A DNA stretch of 64,000 bases. Origin: Alteromonas stellipolaris (lineage in GTDB: Bacteria > Pseudomonadota > Gammaproteobacteria > Enterobacterales > Alteromonadaceae). Position numbers and translations under genes: made by a program. The notes under the pieces are model-generated. The model did not search any database and was not told the DNA's origin. It saw nothing but the letters and a program-made list of their open reading frames with translations. The stretch covers positions 4,278,001 to 4,342,000 of the forward strand of contig NZ_CP013926.1 in NCBI RefSeq assembly GCF_001562115.1, in the 5' to 3' direction. Positions 45,890-54,459 of this stretch are shown here, in pieces. Within the stretch, counting starts at the first letter, position 1. Each line of letters starts with the position of its first letter.

Positions 45890-48800
45890 TTAATTTAAGT
45901 CTGAAAATTTGCTCAGCTTTACGGTTTTTGTTGGCATGCCACCTGGCGTACCAACTACAGGGACTTTCGCTTTATCTTTGAAACCAAAATCGGCTCTTGT
46001 CATTCTAAGCAAAGTGGGAAGTAACACTAAGGTGAACACTGTGCTGATGCACATCCCTCCCACAATTACCGCTGCCAAACCGCGATAGATTACGCTGCCA
46101 GCGCCAGGAAGTAATAAAAGAGGGAGCATGCCGAAAATAGAGGTGAGCGTGCTCATAAAGATAGGGCGAAGACGCAATTGAATGGCTTGCTCTACGGCAT
46201 CGTTACGATTAAGCCCATGAGCTTGCCCCAATCGGGTTTGGTGCACTAACAAAATAGCATTGTTCACCACAAGCCCAAGCAAGATAATGAAACCAATCAT
46301 GGTCAGTAAATCCATCGGTTGGAAGGTAAAGCTATTCATGATTTTAATGGCCGCCACCCCGCCCACTGTAGCCAGCGGAATAGACAGCACCACTAAGACG
46401 CTGTCTTTAAGCGATTTAAATAGCCCCGCCATCAACAGAAGAAGCAACAACATGGCAAACAAGAAGTTATCTGCCATTGAGGCAATTGCCCCTTTTAAGC
46501 TATCCGCACTGCCGCCATAGTGAATTGCGCCGTCAGTTGGCATCATTGCCATAATAGCCGGTTCAACATCGGCTTTTATCACCGTCATGGCATCTTCTAA
46601 ACTCATACCGTCAGGCGGGTTAAAATTGAGTGTAAGGGTGCGTTTACCATCAATACGCTGAATGCGACTAGGCCCTACCGCTCGTTTCATCTCGACAAGT
46701 TCACCTAGTTGCACCACTTCCCCCATAGGAGTCATTATGGGCGTAGTACTTAACTCTTCTGGGGTTGACCATGGTTCTGAGCGAAAAATAATATTCATCC
46801 GCTTTGTACCATTAAAGTACTCGCCCACATACATTCCATCGCCCATTGCGCGCACTAGGCCCGCCATACTCCCGCGACTTAACCCTACTTCGACTAATCG
46901 GCTGTCGTTGGGATAAAATTGCAGTTCAGGCTCAGACTGTTCTAACGGAGGATTTGCCCGCGCATTGGCGGTGGGGAAAATATCTCTTAATTTATCAATG
47001 CCCGCTTGCGCCGCTACGCTCAGCATGGCTTGGTTAGTACCCTGTAAATGAATATCAATAGAGCGTCCGTTACCAAAGCCACCAAACAAGTTACCTTGTT
47101 GCGCGAAGGCTTGAGTATCGGGTAAATCTTTAAGTACCTCATCGCGAACAATAGCTTCTAATGCTTTTACTTGAGACTGATCTTTCGCCCTTACCCCTAA
47201 GGTGCCGCCGTTGGGCCATGTGATGATGTAGTAGTTTTTAAGCGCAGGGAATTTTTCGCCCTCCATGTAGGGTTTTAATCGCTTAACAATAACTGGCAAT
47301 ACCTCTTCAGCGACAAAATTTTCACTCGCACCTGCGGGTAGCATTAAGAAAGCATCTACCGCATCTCGTTTAACAGGTGGTAAATAATCCATAGATGGCA
47401 TAAGCAAATAACTGCCTGTGATGGGCACACCCATCAAAGCCACCATCACTATAATTCGACGCATACCTGTTGATGATAAGGTCATAATTTTATCTGTGAT
47501 GGCTTTCCACACTGGCAATAATTTGTCTTCGGGTACATCTTCTGTAAGCCAACGGCTAGCCACAACAGGTAAAACCGTTACCGCCACCACTAATGACATA
47601 CATACAGCAATAGCGATGGTTAAGGCTAAATCTGCAAAAAGCTGCCCTTCAACATCATTTAAAAACATCACAGGAATAAAAATAGCAACCGTGGTGGCTG
47701 TCGATGCCATTAAGGCCCCGAAGACTTCTTTAGTAGCTATATAAGCACTTTCCTGCCTACACATAGCCTTTTTGTTCAAGCGAACGATATTCTCTAGCAC
47801 CACAATGGCGGCATCCAATACCATTCCTACAGCAAAGGCTAAGCCCGCAAGAGAAATAATGTTCAGCGAACGCCCCGTGATTTGAAGTACAACAAACGTG
47901 CTAAGTAAAGAAATAGGAATAGCAAGGGCCACAATGAGCGTGGCTTTAAGTTGGCGCATAAACAACCACAAGATGCCGATAGCTAGCATAACCCCGATGA
48001 ACAGATTACTGGTCACCAATTGCACCGCGCGCTTAATGAATATAGAAGCATCAAAGGACTGAACCATTATCAGTTGCTCTGCTTCAAGGTGGGTTTTGTT
48101 TATCTCGGCGACTTTTTTCTTTACCGCATCTAAGGTGGCGAGAACATTGGCGTCGTTACGTCTATCAACGCGAATAGAAATAGCAGGGTTGCCGTTTTGC
48201 ACGCTAAAATTAGCCCCATCTGCGCGGGTAATTGTAATCTCTGCAATATCACTTAGGGTAATGGGGCTGCCATCTCGCCACTCTAAAATCATTTCGCCCA
48301 TTTTTTGCGGCTCGTAACGCCCCTCAAAACGCAGCGTATATCGGCGGCGCCCCACATCCACAAACCCGCCAGAAACATCGTTAGCTTGCCCCAATGCGGT
48401 AGTGATTGCAGTTAAATCAATACCAAGTTGAGCGGCCTTAAAAGGGTCGAAAACAATTTGGAATTCCTCTTCGCCACCTACTCCACTTTCCATCCTTGCT
48501 CGGGCGACGCCGGGGATAGACTCAAGCTGAGGTTTTATTACATCTGAGAAGTAAGTAACGTAGGTGTTTATTTCGTTGGGATTGCCAGGCAGACGCTGCA
48601 TGAAAAAGTAAGTTAGCGCAGGGGCATCACCCCCACTGCCTGCCAGCATAATATTGGGCGACAGTGCATCCCTAGGTAATGGCGGCACTCTGTTCATGCG
48701 GCTTATCACTTCAATAAGGGTTTTCTGCATGTCTGTACCCAAACTAAATTCGAGATTTATCCATGCATTCCCTTGATTCGACCACGCATTCATCGAGACC

Positions 48801-49030
48801 AACCCAGGTATTCCCTGAAGCACTTCTTCTTGTGGCTCTATTATTTCCGACTCAATTTCTTGTGGAGACGCTGCTCGCCAAGAGGTTTGAATATTGATAT
48901 TAGGGCGCTCGATGTCTGGGAAAAGCTGAACTGGCAAATTAAATAAGCTATATAGCCCAAGAAAAACCAATATTGCGATGCCAATTCCTACCCCTGACGC
49001 ATTTTTTATTGCTGCACGTGTAATGTCCAT
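45890..49030 (-). CDS. RND-family efflux permease (AcrB/HAE1-like)
   Basis: Proton-driven trimeric exporter. Twelve membrane segments with two large periplasmic loops; the start ASGVGIGIAILVFLGLYSLFNLPVQLFPDIE, GMVLDAAIVVLENIVR (the TM4 Asp relay), and the late FIILLGLVVNNAILLV are typical. Length 1046 aa. It resembles the group with shorter regulators such as VexF/MexK-like pumps; substrate unknown. Confidence 0.92.
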   Translation of the reverse strand: MDITRAAIKNASGVGIGIAILVFLGLYSLFNLPVQLFPDIERPNINIQTSWRAASPQEIESEIIEPQEEVLQGIPGLVSMNAWSNQGNAWINLEFSLGTDMQKTLIEVISRMNRVPPLPRDALSPNIMLAGSGGDAPALTYFFMQRLPGNPNEINTYVTYFSDVIKPQLESIPGVARARMESGVGGEEEFQIVFDPFKAAQLGIDLTAITTALGQANDVSGGFVDVGRRRYTLRFEGRYEPQKMGEMILEWRDGSPITLSDIAEITITRADGANFSVQNGNPAISIRVDRRNDANVLATLDAVKKKVAEINKTHLEAEQLIMVQSFDASIFIKRAVQLVTSNLFIGVMLAIGILWLFMRQLKATLIVALAIPISLLSTFVVLQITGRSLNIISLAGLAFAVGMVLDAAIVVLENIVRLNKKAMCRQESAYIATKEVFGALMASTATTVAIFIPVMFLNDVEGQLFADLALTIAIAVCMSLVVAVTVLPVVASRWLTEDVPEDKLLPVWKAITDKIMTLSSTGMRRIIVMVALMGVPITGSYLLMPSMDYLPPVKRDAVDAFLMLPAGASENFVAEEVLPVIVKRLKPYMEGEKFPALKNYYIITWPNGGTLGVRAKDQSQVKALEAIVRDEVLKDLPDTQAFAQQGNLFGGFGNGRSIDIHLQGTNQAMLSVAAQAGIDKLRDIFPTANARANPPLEQSEPELQFYPNDSRLVEVGLSRGSMAGLVRAMGDGMYVGEYFNGTKRMNIIFRSEPWSTPEELSTTPIMTPMGEVVQLGELVEMKRAVGPSRIQRIDGKRTLTLNFNPPDGMSLEDAMTVIKADVEPAIMAMMPTDGAIHYGGSADSLKGAIASMADNFLFAMLLLLLLMAGLFKSLKDSVLVVLSIPLATVGGVAAIKIMNSFTFQPMDLLTMIGFIILLGLVVNNAILLVHQTRLGQAHGLNRNDAVEQAIQLRLRPIFMSTLTSIFGMLPLLLLPGAGSVIYRGLAAVIVGGMCISTVFTLVLLPTLLRMTRADFGFKDKAKVPVVGTPGGMPTKTVKLSKFSDLN

Positions 49031-49167
49031 AATGAAGCACTATGCTTTTTGTAGTTTGGATTACTATAGGTCGCAAGGATGACAGGAAAAGTTTAAAGCT
49101 ATATTAAGAACAATTTATGGGTTAACCGACATTTTCGCTGAATGCTGAAAAAAACAGCAGCTTGTCG

Positions 49168-49182
49168 ACGACCAACGGTCGT
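49168..49182. promoter_or_regulatory. Palindrome upstream of RND permease, candidate operator
   Basis: Six-base arms ACGACC and GGTCGT around AAC, about 140 bp before the permease start. TetR-type regulators bind similar sites, but no such gene is next to it. Confidence 0.3.
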
Positions 49183-49301
49183 GATTTATCATTAATTTAA
49201 CGAAATAATTAATAAATCGTTACATGTTGGCAGCGGATTGAGTGAAGATCATATTGGTGTAAGAGATAAAATGTAGAAGACGTATCAAACCTTGAAAACG
49301 A

Positions 49302-49327
49302 CAAATACGGCAAATACGGCAAATAAG
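49302..49327. repeat. 9-bp tandem repeat
   Basis: CAAATACGG occurs twice in tandem followed by a partial third unit CAAATAAG. Confidence 0.8.
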
Positions 49328-49409
49328 AAATGTAAGGTGATTTTTATAAAGGAAGCAGCGAAGTGTATAGCGTTGAGGTGCATGCAGATATAAAGCGTGC
49401 AGACATAAA

Positions 49410-49433
49410 AAAACCGCTCATAAGAGCGGTTTT
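49410..49433 (-). terminator. Intrinsic terminator after rplI
   Basis: AAAACCGCTC, ATAA and GAGCGGTTTT form a 10-bp stem with T run on the minus strand, 17 bp after the rplI stop. Confidence 0.9.
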
Positions 49434-49449
49434 TCGTATACGTCAGCGC

Positions 49450-49902
49450 TTATGCTTCAGCAATGATGATCACTTTAATAGAAGTGGTTACATCAGAATG
49501 AAGTTGTAAGTCGATGTCATATTCGCCAGTATCGCGAAGTGTGCCAGTAGGAAGTTTAACTTCCGCTTTAGCTACTTCAACACCAGCTGCAGTGATTGCA
49601 TCAGCAATGTCACGCGTACCGATAGAACCGAAAAGTTTACCTTCGTCGCCAGCTGGCGCCGCAAGAGTTACTTCAGCTAGTTCATTTAGTTTTTCAGCAC
49701 GTGCATTAGCAGCATCAAGCTGCTCAGCGATTTTCGCTTCAAGTTCAGCACGACGTGCTTCGAACTTTTCAACGTTCGCTTTAGTTGCAGGAACTGCTTT
49801 ACCCTGTGGAAACAGGAAATTACGAGCGTAACCAGCTTTAACAGCTACTTGGTCGCCCAGACCGCCAAGATTGGCGACTTTATCTAGTAGGATGATGTTC
49901 AT
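49450..49902 (-). CDS. rplI: Large-subunit ribosomal protein bL9
   Basis: 150 aa. N-terminal [19 protein letters not shown] with [14 protein letters not shown] is the bL9 signature; the long central helix and C-terminal domain ([12 protein letters not shown]) follow. Third gene of the rpsF-rpsR-rplI operon. Confidence 0.98.
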   Translation of the reverse strand: MNIILLDKVANLGGLGDQVAVKAGYARNFLFPQGKAVPATKANVEKFEARRAELEAKIAEQLDAANARAEKLNELAEVTLAAPAGDEGKLFGSIGTRDIADAITAAGVEVAKAEVKLPTGTLRDTGEYDIDLQLHSDVTTSIKVIIIAEA

Positions 49903-49928
49903 CTTAACTACCCCTTAATTACGCCAAA

Positions 49929-50156
49929 TTACTTGTGTGAATCAGTGTACGGAAGCAACGCAAGAAAACGTGCGCGCTTAATCGCAGAAGACAGCTGACG
50001 CTGATATTTTGCGCTTGTACCAGTGATACGGCTAGGGACAATCTTACCGCTCTCTGTGATATAATTCTTAAGAGTAGCGATATCTTTATAATCGATTTCA
50101 GTCACACCATCTGCAGTGAAACGGCAGAATTTACGACGTCTGAAAAAACGAGCCAT
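49929..50156 (-). CDS. rpsR: Small-subunit ribosomal protein bS18
   Basis: 75 aa. [36 protein letters not shown] and [19 protein letters not shown] are the bS18 signature. It pairs with bS6, coded 11 bp upstream. No priB is present between them, unlike E. coli. Confidence 0.98.
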   Translation of the reverse strand: MARFFRRRKFCRFTADGVTEIDYKDIATLKNYITESGKIVPSRITGTSAKYQRQLSSAIKRARFLALLPYTDSHK

Positions 50157-50167
50157 GGGTGATCTCC

Positions 50168-50566
50168 TTAAGCGTTATCTTCAGTGGATTCAGGTCTTCT
50201 TTCTGCGCGCTCTGTACGAGGTGCAGAATCGTCACGACGCTCACGACGCTCTTCTTTAGTCATAGGAGAAGGCTCGGTTACAGCGTTTTTAGTGCGCATT
50301 ACCATGTTACGTAAGATAACGTCGTTGTAGCGGAAAGCATTTTCCAGCTCGTCAACAGCTTCAGCAGTCGCTTCAGCATTGATCAATACATAGTGGGCTT
50401 TGTGCAGCTTTTCAATTGGGTATGCCAATTGACGACGGCCCCAATCTTCTAAACGATGAATCTGACCATCGTTTTGCTTAAGAATAGTGGTATAACGTTC
50501 GATCATACCAGGTACTTGTTCACTCTGATCAGGGTGAACCATAAATACGATTTCGTAATGACGCAT
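50168..50566 (-). CDS. rpsF: Small-subunit ribosomal protein bS6
   Basis: 132 aa. [19 protein letters not shown] and [25 protein letters not shown] mark bS6; the charged C-terminal tail is Glu/Arg-rich. A structured leader and strong promoter precede it. Confidence 0.98.
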   Translation of the reverse strand: MRHYEIVFMVHPDQSEQVPGMIERYTTILKQNDGQIHRLEDWGRRQLAYPIEKLHKAHYVLINAEATAEAVDELENAFRYNDVILRNMVMRTKNAVTEPSPMTKEERRERRDDSAPRTERAERRPESTEDNA

Positions 50567-50569
50567 TAT

Positions 50570-50640
50570 TGCTCCTTACGGTTGTAGCCTCGACAGTACA
50601 GCCAGACTGTATAGAGACAAGGAACCTAGTTAGGGTGGCT
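50570..50640 (-). promoter_or_regulatory. rpsF mRNA leader, candidate S6:S18 binding structure
   Basis: On the minus strand GTTCCTT (50619-50625) can pair with AAGGAGC at the ribosome site, with one GU pair, hiding it; CCG sits directly next to this stem (50579-50581), as in the S6:S18 autoregulatory motif. Between them TACAG-TCTGG-CTGTA (50597-50611) forms a perfect hairpin. This would let the bS6:bS18 dimer repress its own operon. Confidence 0.6.
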
Positions 50641-50652
50641 GTAAGGGCGCGG

Positions 50653-50681
50653 ATTATACGCACATACCCGCTTTTGTACAA
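50653..50681 (-). promoter_or_regulatory. rpsF operon promoter
   Basis: TTGTAC and TATAAT on the minus strand are 17 bp apart. The bases after the -10 are GC-rich (CCGCGCCC), the discriminator type expected for stringent control. Confidence 0.75.
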
Positions 50682-50809
50682 GCATTAATCACCAGCAAAT
50701 TTTACATTTGTACGTGTTTTGATGAAATTTAGCTAGATACGCTAAATGATGGGGGGTAGCGGGGTTCGTAGACGTTAAAAAGGCTAAGCGCGAGGCTTAA
50801 CCTTAATGC

Positions 50810-51982
50810 TTACAATGCTGCCTTAAATGAAAACACGGTTTCATTTTCATCTGAATGCACCATCAGACTCCCCTTATGGGCTTCCGCAATTTGCGAGGCG
50901 ATAAACAATCCTAGACCTAATCCACCGGTTTGTTTATTGTTTTCATTTCGCCAAAATGGGTGAAATAGCTTATCTATGACATCCGCACTTATTGGAGTGC
51001 CTCCGTTAGATACGCTTAATGTCAGTGTTTCTTCTTCGATATTCGCCATGACTTTGATAGGTTGCGCTGCATCGCCATGCACTATCGCATTAATCAGCAA
51101 GTTAGACAGCAACTGGCTGATACGCTCTGGGTCACATGAAAATGTGCCGTCTATGATAATATCCGCAAGTATCTCTCGGTCTGGATGCAGGCCCGAAAGT
51201 TCACTTACGGTGTGTACTAGTACACTTTTTAAATCACTTGCTGGCTTAACGTTTAATTGAATACCTTTGCCCATTTGACCATGCGTAAAGTCCATCACGT
51301 CACTAATGAGCCGCGTCATACGTTTAGCGCTATTATCCATTCGGGCCAGTACTTTTTGGGAAGTCGCATCGCTGGCGTGCTCAACAAGAAAGTCGACCCC
51401 CATTTTAAGTGCCGACAAAGGTGTTCTTAAATCGTGGCCTAGAATGGCGATATATTGCTCTCGCAATTTAGCGGCAGCTTGCTCGCTGATGAGATCGGTT
51501 TCAACCGCAGCTAAACGATCGTCAACTTCCATTTGCCTCGATATTAACTCAGCAAACGACTTAATTTGACTTTCAATCCTATCTGTTTTTAAAACTGCAG
51601 GACGTGGATCTAAGCCGCATAATGTTCCAAAAAAATCGCCGTTTTTGTTGTAAATGGGAAATGAAAAGTAACTTTCAAAGCCATACATCTTAGGAATTTC
51701 ACTTTGGCGATAAACATCATCTTTCTTTGCGTGTTCAATGACGATGGCTTTTGTAGATTTTCTGACTTGGCTACAAAACGTTGTTTTGATATCGAGTTGA
51801 TCGCCCGGAATTAAATTGAAGTTCACTTGGTCATATACTGCGCACATTGTCCAGTTATCTTCTGTCACTCTGGCTACGCAAATAAAGCGAAGACCAGTGA
51901 CATCTGATAACATTTTCATTATATGTGGTACAGCTTCTATCGATTGAATAGTGCGAATATCACGCTCAATTGAAGAACTCAT
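50810..51982 (-). CDS. GAF-domain sensor histidine kinase
   Basis: Soluble two-component kinase. GAF domain at about residues 15-150 (FCSQVRKSTKAIVI, FESYFSFPI, GTLCGLDPRP), HisKA with phospho-His in ILGHDLRTPLSALK, and HATPase with LLINAIVHG (N box) and GGLGLGLFIA (G box). No membrane helix and no adjacent response regulator. Length 390 aa. AGAGG lies just before the ATG. Confidence 0.9.
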   Translation of the reverse strand: MSSSIERDIRTIQSIEAVPHIMKMLSDVTGLRFICVARVTEDNWTMCAVYDQVNFNLIPGDQLDIKTTFCSQVRKSTKAIVIEHAKKDDVYRQSEIPKMYGFESYFSFPIYNKNGDFFGTLCGLDPRPAVLKTDRIESQIKSFAELISRQMEVDDRLAAVETDLISEQAAAKLREQYIAILGHDLRTPLSALKMGVDFLVEHASDATSQKVLARMDNSAKRMTRLISDVMDFTHGQMGKGIQLNVKPASDLKSVLVHTVSELSGLHPDREILADIIIDGTFSCDPERISQLLSNLLINAIVHGDAAQPIKVMANIEEETLTLSVSNGGTPISADVIDKLFHPFWRNENNKQTGGLGLGLFIASQIAEAHKGSLMVHSDENETVFSFKAAL

Positions 51983-52327
51983 TACTTCCTCTTTGTATCT
52001 AAGTCACCCATATCACGCCGACTGTCGGCACTCGATTTCACGCTCTAGCAAGAAAGACTCTTGTGCCTAGTGATAAATTTACTGTTCTTCGTGGTTGTAT
52101 AACAAGCTAAAGGCTGTAACCAATGTGAATGAAACCGGTATATTTTTGAATATAGACATGACGATGTGAAAGCTGTTTTCCAACGTACGTTTTAAAATAC
52201 ATCCAAGCGTACTTGGTCACTATACTTAAGTTGTAAAAAAAATAATATCAAAAAACTTTAAATACTGTTTATTTATCCAGTTAAATATTGTACAGTTTTA
52301 TTGTCTATTCATTTAAGGGGACCTACC
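51983..52327. other. Intergenic region between histidine kinase and yebG
   Basis: This divergent 345-bp region contains no supported gene. It holds the LexA-like site listed at 52265-52280 and AT-rich promoter sequence for yebG. Confidence 0.6.
52265..52280 (+). promoter_or_regulatory. LexA-type SOS box
   Basis: CTGT-N8-CCAG matches the gammaproteobacterial consensus CTGT-N8-ACAG with one change, 48-63 bp before the yebG start. YebG is an SOS gene in E. coli, which supports the call. Confidence 0.7.
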
Positions 52328-52615
52328 ATGGCCATTACCACACAGTATGTTGTCACGCACAAAGGGGTAGAAAAATTGGTAACTACCGATAAAAAAGAAG
52401 CAGATCAGTACGATAAGATGCTCGACGCTGCCGACAACCTTGCTGAATACATTCAAGCAAAGGGCTTAGGCATTGACGATAGCATTGTTGAAGAACTCAC
52501 AATTATGTTGTCTAAAAATAAAGACAAGGTGAGCAAGATTTTTAAAGGCGCGACAGCACAGAGTGTACTAGAAGATGAGAGTGCCGACGTAGTAAAGCTT
52601 AAAGCCAACGGATAG
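52328..52615 (+). CDS. yebG: YebG-family SOS-induced protein
   Basis: Small protein of the DNA-damage-inducible YebG family; molecular function not settled. MAITTQYVVTHKG and TDKKEADQYDKMLDAADNLAEYI are the family-conserved segments. ATG 52328 with AAGGGG upstream is preferred over the ORF start at 52301; length 95 aa. A LexA-like box lies in the promoter. Confidence 0.9.
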   Translation: MAITTQYVVTHKGVEKLVTTDKKEADQYDKMLDAADNLAEYIQAKGLGIDDSIVEELTIMLSKNKDKVSKIFKGATAQSVLEDESADVVKLKANG

Positions 52616-52632
52616 GCATAGCAAAAAAGCTC

Positions 52633-52684
52633 GGCGTGCTTTTAAGTGGAACGAACGTAAATAGAAAATGGTTAAAAGCACGCC
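52633..52684. terminator. Inverted repeat between yebG and receptor gene, possible terminator
   Basis: GGCGTGCTTTTAA and its exact 13-bp complement are separated by 26 bp. T or A runs flank both sides, so it may end transcripts from both convergent genes, though the loop is long. Confidence 0.5.
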
Positions 52685-52703
52685 AAAAAATAAACAGCAC
52701 AGA

Positions 52704-54284
52704 TTACCCTGTGCGCTTATCCGTGTTAAAACGAGCAATTAACCCGTTAACTTGATTTACGGTGTCACGAAGATCTCGACCCACTTTGAGCGAGGCTTCT
52801 GAAGACTTCTGCGTTTCTTCTGCACTATCAGCAACATCGACCAGCTGCTGATTAATATGCTCAGCCACGGTACTTTGTTCTTCTACAGCAGAAGACATTT
52901 CTACGGTAGCTGAGGCAATACCACTTACCGCGTTATTGATTTCTTGTAGCGCGCCTCGGGTTTCTTCAACAATGGCACTACCGTGTTCAGCAGATACCAA
53001 CCCTTCTGAAGATACCTTTACGGCCCGTTCTGTTCTATCAACAAGCTCTTGAATGATATTGTGAATTTTATCGGTGGACACCCGGGTTTTAGAGGCCAAG
53101 GTACGAACTTCATCGGCAACAACAGCAAAACCGCGTCCCTGCTCGCCAGCGCGGGCGGCTTCTATAGCGGCATTAAGTGCTAGCAGGTTTGTTTGATCAG
53201 CGATGCTAGAAATGATGCTAGCGGCTTAGCCTATATCACTGGTGGATTGGGCAAGCTCGGTAACCGTATCGGAAATCGACTCCACCGCACCTTTTAATGA
53301 CAGTATAGCCTGCATCGCTTCTTCAGCTTTGTGGTTACCCATTTGTACGTTAGTTGCGGCAGTTTTGGCACTAACAGCATTGCTCTCTACTCGCTCAGCC
53401 ACTTCTTGAATAGCCTGACTCATTTGAGTTACCGCTGTGGCAATTTGCTGGGTGGCAAGATTTTGCTGAATAATCGTTTTGCTGGTTAGCTCGGCTTGGC
53501 TGTGAGTTGAAACCGCAATATCTTCCAACCCCACAGATGCATCTTTGATGCGGGTCAACGCCGTGCGCGTACGCGCGAGTTCACAGCCTAACGCCAACTT
53601 AGCCTGAGCAATATAATCAACATCGGCATAATACGTTTGTGCCACGAGTTCATTACTATAACTAGCAGGGCTTAACGAAAGAAATTCCCGCCAATAGCTC
53701 CGACTTTTTGCCGATTGCCACGCCATCATAATCAGTAGCGCAATGAAAGTAACACCTAGGGGTACCAGACCCGCGGTAAAACCAATTGCTACCAATAATA
53801 ATAAACTTACCACTATCATGGGTAACATAGGTGAGAGTGTCTGACCCAATTTTGCAGCAAAGGGAATTGGCGATTTTCCTGCCGATAACCTGGCATAAAT
53901 GGCGGATGCTCGTGTTATTTCTTCATCGGCGGCATGAACCCTAACTGACTCATAACCCACCGCTTGCCCGTTTTCGTATACGGGAGTTACGAATGCTGAC
54001 ACCCAATAGTGGTCACCGTTTTCTCTTCTATTTTTAACGAGTCCAGCCCAACTTTGACCCGACTCTAAAGTTCGCCACATTTCTTTAAACACACTTGAGG
54101 GCATATCCGGATGACGGATAATGTTGTGGTTTTTTCCTATCAGGTCTTCTCGATTGTACCCACTTGCCTCTACAAATTCGTCATTGCAGTGTTGTATGAC
54201 ACCCCGTTTGTCAGTGGAAGAGATAAGGCGGTAGTGAGAAGGGAATTTGTATTCGCGTTGGGTAACAGACTGATTTTTCTTCAC
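52704..54284 (-). pseudogene. Aer-like PAS methyl-accepting receptor interrupted by one nonsense codon
   Basis: Read through, this is a 526-codon chemoreceptor: PAS domain (residues about 15-120, VIQHCNDEFVEASGYNREDLIG, redox-type as in Aer), two membrane helices near 155-195, and an MCP signalling domain. The TAA at 53226-53228 stands where the family has Gln in the IG(Q)[20 protein letters not shown] region. Both flanking frames are in register and intact, with the hairpin-tip [17 protein letters not shown] preserved. The start is GTG 54284. A C-to-T change of CAA would explain it. It may instead be a sequencing error or a read-through gene. Confidence 0.8.
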
Positions 54285-54363
54285 TAATAAAATCCATTGC
54301 TATAGTGGTATCAAAGTAAATAGGAGAGCCCTATTCCTCGGTAATTGATTAAAAGGGTAGACG

Positions 54364-54459
54364 ATGATGGAGACAATTAATACTAAAGTAGAAAAAGAAT
54401 TCGGTAATAATGAAGATTATACGAATAAAAAGATTACGCCAGTGGCAGGCGTACCTTAA
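54364..54459 (+). CDS. Possible 31-residue peptide
   Basis: A short charged ORF beginning METINTKVEKEF has AAGGG 6 nt before its ATG. It lies in the gap between the receptor and the next kinase and overlaps the 3' end of the kinase gene by 26 bp. Nothing else supports it. Confidence 0.2.
   Translation: MMETINTKVEKEFGNNEDYTNKKITPVAGVP

Larger units (their letters stand above)
49031..49409. other. Intergenic region before the RND operon
   Basis: No gene is supported. It contains a perfect palindrome ACGACC-AAC-GGTCGT at 49168-49182, an AT-rich imperfect inverted repeat at about 49183-49217 and a CAAATACGG tandem repeat at 49302-49327. It separates the efflux operon from the rplI terminator. 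Confidence 0.6.

Noticed and set aside
52704..53099. Reading the receptor C-terminal part as a separate gene
   Set aside because: The codons between 53226 and 53099 continue the MCP domain without interruption, so this ATG is an internal Met of the broken receptor.
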